Part shown: piece after piece, positions 5,453 through 8,269 of the stretch | Position numbering within the stretch: the first letter of the stretch is position 1 | How the letters are laid out: every line of letters starts with the position of its first letter | Notes under the pieces: model-generated | Database searches by the model: none | What the model was told of the DNA's origin: nothing | Seen by the model: only the letters and a program-made list of their open reading frames with translations | NCBI GenBank assembly: GCA_031254635.1 | Contig: JAIRUB010000057.1 | Coordinates: forward strand, 1-8,269 | DNA from: Prevotellaceae bacterium | GTDB taxonomy: Bacteria; Bacteroidota; Bacteroidia; Bacteroidales; UBA932 | Length of the DNA: 8,269 nucleotides | Reading direction: 5' to 3' | Position numbers and translations under genes: made by a program

Positions 5453-6443
5453 CGTTATTAGTATTTAGGTGTTTCCAAAGCATATCTTTCAGAGCGATAA
5501 TATTAAGTCCAGTAAGCGAAGAAATGAAGATATGCGGTATTTTCTTTGGAAGATGTCGTTTAATTTCCGCCATCAATTCTTCGTCCAACATATCGCTTTT
5601 AGATATAGCTAATATTCTTTGTTTATCGAGTAATTCGGGATTATATTGTTTCAGTTCGTTTAACAAAATTTTATATTCGGACAGAATATCTTTGCTGTCG
5701 GCCGGAACGAGAAAAAGCAGCATAGAATTACGTTCAATATGGCGCAGGAAGCGCAATCCAATACCTCGTCCTTTGTGTGCATCTTCAATAATACCGGGGA
5801 TATCTGCCATCACAAAAGAATGTCCGTCGCGGTAGGAAACAATACCTAAATTAGGTTCCAAGGTGGTAAAGGCATAGTCGGCAATCTTCGGTTTCGCCGC
5901 CGATACTACGGAAAGCAGCGTTGATTTTCCGGCATTGGGAAAGCCTACCAATCCCACATCAGCCAAGAGTTTCAATTCAAGGACAAACCACCCTTCCTCG
6001 CGTGGCTCGCCGGGCTGGGCATAACGGGGCGTTTGGTTGGTAGACGATTTGAAAAACGCATTACCCATACCGCCGCGGCCGCCTTTGCATAAAATTTTTT
6101 CTTCGCCCTCAGCAGTAATTTCAAACAAAATCTCTTCCGCCTCACCGTTCTTAGCTACTGTTCCCATCGGTACATCGAGGACAATATCTTCGCCATCGGC
6201 TCCGGAACATAAGGCGCCGCTGCCTGCTTCGCCTGCTTCTGCTCTAATATGCTTACGGTATTTCAGGTGTATTAATGTCCAGAATTGGCTGTTCCCGCGC
6301 AGTATAATATGTCCGCCGCGGCCGCCATTACCGCCGTCGGGGCCTCCTTTCGGAACATATTTCTCCCTGTGAAGGTGCGAAGAACCTTTTCCCCCATCAC
6401 CGGAGGCACAGAAAAGGCGTACGTAGTCAATGAAGTTAGACAT
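5445..6443 (-). CDS. obgE: GTPase ObgE/CgtA, ribosome-assembly and stress GTPase
   Basis: ObgE is an essential GTPase that binds the large ribosomal subunit during assembly and links GTP/ppGpp levels to growth. The glycine-rich Obg fold covers about residues 1-158 (CASGDGGKGSSHLHREK, then GGPDGGNGGRGGH). The G domain follows: G1 GFPNAGKST (about 166-174), switch I TTLEPNLG, G3 DIPG (about 213-216), G4 SKSD (about 281-284) in place of the usual NKxD, and G5 ISSLTG. At 332 residues it lacks the C-terminal OCT extension of some homologues, as is normal in many bacteria. It starts at the ATG at 6443, 44 bp after adk, and its stop overlaps the PAP2 start. The 44-bp gap is filled by a short tandem repeat. 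The order adk-obgE is common in Bacteroidales. Confidence 0.96.
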   Translation of the reverse strand: MSNFIDYVRLFCASGDGGKGSSHLHREKYVPKGGPDGGNGGRGGHIILRGNSQFWTLIHLKYRKHIRAEAGEAGSGALCSGADGEDIVLDVPMGTVAKNGEAEEILFEITAEGEEKILCKGGRGGMGNAFFKSSTNQTPRYAQPGEPREEGWFVLELKLLADVGLVGFPNAGKSTLLSVVSAAKPKIADYAFTTLEPNLGIVSYRDGHSFVMADIPGIIEDAHKGRGIGLRFLRHIERNSMLLFLVPADSKDILSEYKILLNELKQYNPELLDKQRILAISKSDMLDEELMAEIKRHLPKKIPHIFISSLTGLNIIALKDMLWKHLNTNNDA

Positions 6444-6449
6444 CTATTA

Positions 6450-6477
6450 GTTGAAAATTGAAAGTTGAAAATTGAAA
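6450..6477. repeat. Two tandem copies of a 14-bp AT-rich repeat before obgE
   Basis: GTTGAAAATTGAAA occurs twice head to tail (6450-6463 and 6464-6477), followed by a partial third-like ATT. On the message strand it reads as TTTCAATTTTCAAC repeats directly upstream of the obgE ATG, filling most of the adk-obgE gap. Each unit itself contains near-repeats of TTGAAA. It forms the leader of obgE within the operon mRNA. It may be a slippage-prone spacer; similar TTGAAAATTGAAA-like runs are familiar between genes in Bacteroidota, from memory and not searched here. Confidence 0.7.
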
Positions 6478-6487
6478 ATTATATATT

Positions 6488-7063
6488 TCACAGTATTTCA
6501 GCTATAATTTCGTTAATGTGGGTGAGGGTTTCCTCTCGCGTTTTTTCGCTATCGACAGCATAAAACTTGTTTTTCGCTTTATAGTAATCTATCACCACCG
6601 CTGTTTGTTCGTTATAATTTTTTATTCGTGTACGGATAATATTAATATCGGCATCGTCGGCGCGGCCTTCCGCTTCGGCTCTGTGTAGTATGCGTTTAAT
6701 AAGGGTTTCATCATCTAAACACAGAACAATCATCAATGACACTTCTGTGCCATTTTCGGCAAATATTTCACCTAAAATTTCTGCTTGTTTGGTAGTACGA
6801 GGAAATCCATCTAAAATAAATCCTTTCGAAGTTTTATTTTCGTTTATACGTTTACTCACCAATTCAACAACTACTTCATCGGGTACTAAGTGCCCTGCTT
6901 CTATTAGTGAACGTAGTTTTTCACCAAGGGGAGTCTTACGTTTAATTTCATCGCGCAACATTTCCCCTGTGGACAGGTGCATCAAGCCGTATTTTTCGAC
7001 TAAAAAAGAAGCTTGTGTTCCTTTTCCTGCACCCGGAGGCCCAAATAATACAATATTCAACAT
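6488..7063 (-). CDS. adk: Adenylate kinase
   Basis: Adenylate kinase reversibly converts ATP + AMP to two ADP in the cytosol, setting the adenylate energy charge. The P-loop GPPGAGKGTQ is at residues 8-17, the AMP-binding region LSTGEMLRDEI at 30-40, and the GFILDGFPRT signature at 81-90. The LID area (RILHRAEAEGRADD, about 124-137) is short and lacks zinc-binding cysteines, so this is a short-type enzyme; its 191-residue length agrees. The Arg residues expected to close on phosphate (R89, R124, R128, R134) are present. It starts at the ATG at 7063, 32 bp after hpt, and lies in the hpt-adk-obgE-PAP2 operon. Confidence 0.97.
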   Translation of the reverse strand: MLNIVLFGPPGAGKGTQASFLVEKYGLMHLSTGEMLRDEIKRKTPLGEKLRSLIEAGHLVPDEVVVELVSKRINENKTSKGFILDGFPRTTKQAEILGEIFAENGTEVSLMIVLCLDDETLIKRILHRAEAEGRADDADINIIRTRIKNYNEQTAVVIDYYKAKNKFYAVDSEKTREETLTHINEIIAEIL

Positions 7064-7095
7064 TTGATTAAATTTTAAATTGATGGCAGCATACG

Positions 7096-7632
7096 CTACT
7101 GCACCAAGGTATAAATATCTTTCAAATTACGGCCTAACTCATCATAATCAAGTCCATAGCCTACAATAAAATCATTAGGAATTGAAATTCCGATATAGTC
7201 AACCGCATAATTTTCCTTAAAGGCATCGGGTTTAAATAATAAGGTAGCAATCTTTACCTGCTTCAATCCTTTTGATTGTAAATCGTTGAGAAGCCTACTA
7301 ATAGTCAAACCTGTATCAATAATATCTTCTAAAATAATTACCGTACGGTTTTTTAGGTTGGTATTCAGGCCTATCAGTTCCGAAACTTCGCCCAAAGATT
7401 GAGTGCCGGCGTAGGAGAAATACTTGATAAATGATACTTCGCACGGTGCTTCAATCAATTTCAGCAAGTCGGCAGCAAACATAAATGCGCCATTCAGTAA
7501 TCCGACAAACACCGGCGTTTCACCAGCCATATCTTTATTGATTTGAGCAGCCACCTTTTCCACTGCTTGCTGAATCTCGGTATCCGGAATGGAAAGGGCA
7601 AAAATTTTATCGTGCAAAGTAACTTTTTTCAT
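7096..7632 (-). CDS. hpt: Hypoxanthine phosphoribosyltransferase
   Basis: Hpt salvages hypoxanthine (and usually guanine) by condensing it with PRPP to give IMP (GMP) and pyrophosphate, in the cytosol. The type I phosphoribosyltransferase loop is VIILEDIIDTGLTIS, about residues 94-108 (consensus EDI(I/V)DTG). The pyrophosphate-binding loop is LLNGAFMFAADL (about 45-56), and the C-terminal purine-binding part contains NDFIVGYGLDYDELGRNL. The 178-residue length is normal for the family. It is the first gene of a minus-strand run with adk, obgE and the PAP2 gene. It faces away from purE across 62 bp, so both promoters share that gap. I see no clean TAnnTTTG for hpt: TACAATTTG at about 7651-7643 is one base too long in spacing. 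Confidence 0.96.
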   Translation of the reverse strand: MKKVTLHDKIFALSIPDTEIQQAVEKVAAQINKDMAGETPVFVGLLNGAFMFAADLLKLIEAPCEVSFIKYFSYAGTQSLGEVSELIGLNTNLKNRTVIILEDIIDTGLTISRLLNDLQSKGLKQVKIATLLFKPDAFKENYAVDYIGISIPNDFIVGYGLDYDELGRNLKDIYTLVQ

Positions 7633-7662
7633 ACGATTTGTTTCAAATTGTAAAATTAGTAT

Positions 7663-7670
7663 TATTTTTG
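7663..7670 (+). promoter_or_regulatory. Bacteroidota-type -7 box of purE
   Basis: TATTTTTG matches the TAnnTTTG consensus and lies 24 bp before the purE ATG. A TTG (7638-7640) sits 22 bp upstream, slightly beyond the usual 19-21 bp spacing, so the -33 assignment is uncertain. The box lies in the shared hpt-purE gap, and no purine-repressor operator or riboswitch fold is evident there. Confidence 0.5.
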
Positions 7671-7694
7671 CAGTCTGTAAAATTTATTTGTTAG

Positions 7695-8204
7695 ATGAAA
7701 GCTTTAGTCAGTATAATTATGGGGAGTACTTCCGATTTGAAGATAATGGAGGAAGCCGCTAAATTTTTGAATGATATGAAAATACCCTTCGAGATGAACG
7801 CCTTGTCGGCTCATCGTGTTCCCGAAAAAGTAGCAAGCTTTGCAAAGGAAGCTCATACTCGTGGTATTAAGGTGATTATAGCCGGCGCCGGTGGCGCTGC
7901 ACATTTGCCGGGCGTTATTGCAGCCTTTACCCCCTTACCGGTTATTGGAGTTCCCGTAAAATCCTCCATTTCAATTGATGGCTGGGACTCTATTCTTTCT
8001 ATCCTACAAATGCCTGCCGGTATTCCGGTAGCAACTGTAGCGCTCGATGGAGCGCGTAATGCCGCTATATTAGCTGCTCAAATTTTAGCCTCATCCGATA
8101 TCGATTTATTTGCCAAGATACAACAATTCAAACGCGAATTAGCCGAAAAAATAACCGCCGCCAACAAAGAATTAGACAAAATCCACTACGATTTCAAAAT
8201 TTAA
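7695..8204 (+). CDS. purE: N5-carboxyaminoimidazole ribonucleotide mutase, catalytic subunit
   Basis: Class I PurE interconverts N5-CAIR and CAIR in de novo purine (IMP) synthesis, in the cytosol, usually as a homo-octamer. The substrate-binding GSTSD is at residues 10-14, the catalytic-histidine motif SAHR at 38-41 (His40), and the glycine-rich AGAGGAAHLPG at 63-73. The conserved segment PVIGVPVKSS and the loop LQMPAGIPVATVALDGARNA follow. His40 and the SAHR motif, with 169-residue length, mark the N5-CAIR mutase type; a PurK partner is expected elsewhere but is not in the window. It is transcribed away from hpt from its own promoter. The start is the ATG at 7695, giving the typical short N-terminus. 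Nothing recognisable follows in the last 65 bp. Confidence 0.97.
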   Translation: MKALVSIIMGSTSDLKIMEEAAKFLNDMKIPFEMNALSAHRVPEKVASFAKEAHTRGIKVIIAGAGGAAHLPGVIAAFTPLPVIGVPVKSSISIDGWDSILSILQMPAGIPVATVALDGARNAAILAAQILASSDIDLFAKIQQFKRELAEKITAANKELDKIHYDFKI

Positions 8205-8269
8205 AAACAATTAAAACATTTTGAACAGCTATGTTACCACTCTAACCTGCCTGTTCCTCATTACCACCA

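Noticed and set aside
6037..6372. Long plus-strand frame opposite obgE
   Set aside because: It is the antisense shadow of the glycine-rich Obg domain, giving a proline/serine-rich translation with no family resemblance.
6690..7067. Plus-strand frame opposite adk
   Set aside because: Antisense shadow of the well-conserved adk gene.
7633..7694. Purine riboswitch or repressor site between hpt and purE
   Set aside because: Only 62 bp, mostly AT, without the paired arms of a purine riboswitch or a clear palindromic operator.
8205..8269. Start of another gene after purE
   Set aside because: The 65 bp show no convincing start, reading frame or terminator; too little sequence to call.

Overview
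The window looks like a chromosomal segment from a member of the Bacteroidota, probably the Bacteroidales. The evidence is a DUF5686/carboxypeptidase-regulatory-domain outer-membrane-type protein, a tight hpt-adk-obgE cluster of a kind common in that order, TAnnTTTG-type -7 promoter boxes, AT-rich leaders without a clear Shine-Dalgarno, and Bacteroidota-like IS1 and IS5 relics. I do not assign a genus.

Layout. Positions 1-428 are the right-hand part of a broken IS1-family element. A large minus-strand gene (576-3245) encodes a secreted DUF5686-family protein. Between it and ispH lies a 277-bp non-autonomous IS5-family derivative (3314-3590), with near-perfect terminal inverted repeats, a TTA target duplication, and two pieces of its transposase fused by deletion. 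ispH (3646-4500, minus) has its own promoter. The roughly 380-bp gap upstream of it holds a second, older IS5-family remnant (4617-4883) whose terminal repeat ends on the stop codon of the next gene. A minus-strand operon-like run follows: hpt (7632-7096), adk (7063-6488), obgE (6443-5445) and a PAP2-family phosphatase (5452-4883), the last two overlapping by 8 nt. purE (7695-8204, plus) diverges from hpt across a 62-bp promoter region.

Functionally the intact genes are housekeeping: purine salvage (Hpt), adenylate balance (Adk), de novo purine synthesis (PurE), ribosome assembly/GTP sensing (ObgE), isoprenoid precursor synthesis by the MEP pathway (IspH), and probably lipid-phosphate dephosphorylation (PAP2). 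The divergent hpt/purE pair puts purine salvage and synthesis side by side.

I found no new biological system. The notable content is transposon decay: three IS relics at different stages, all lying in gaps between intact genes, two of which share one terminal-repeat type. The decamer CTGTTTTGAA or its complement occurs four times at or near the ends of the IS1 and IS5 relics.
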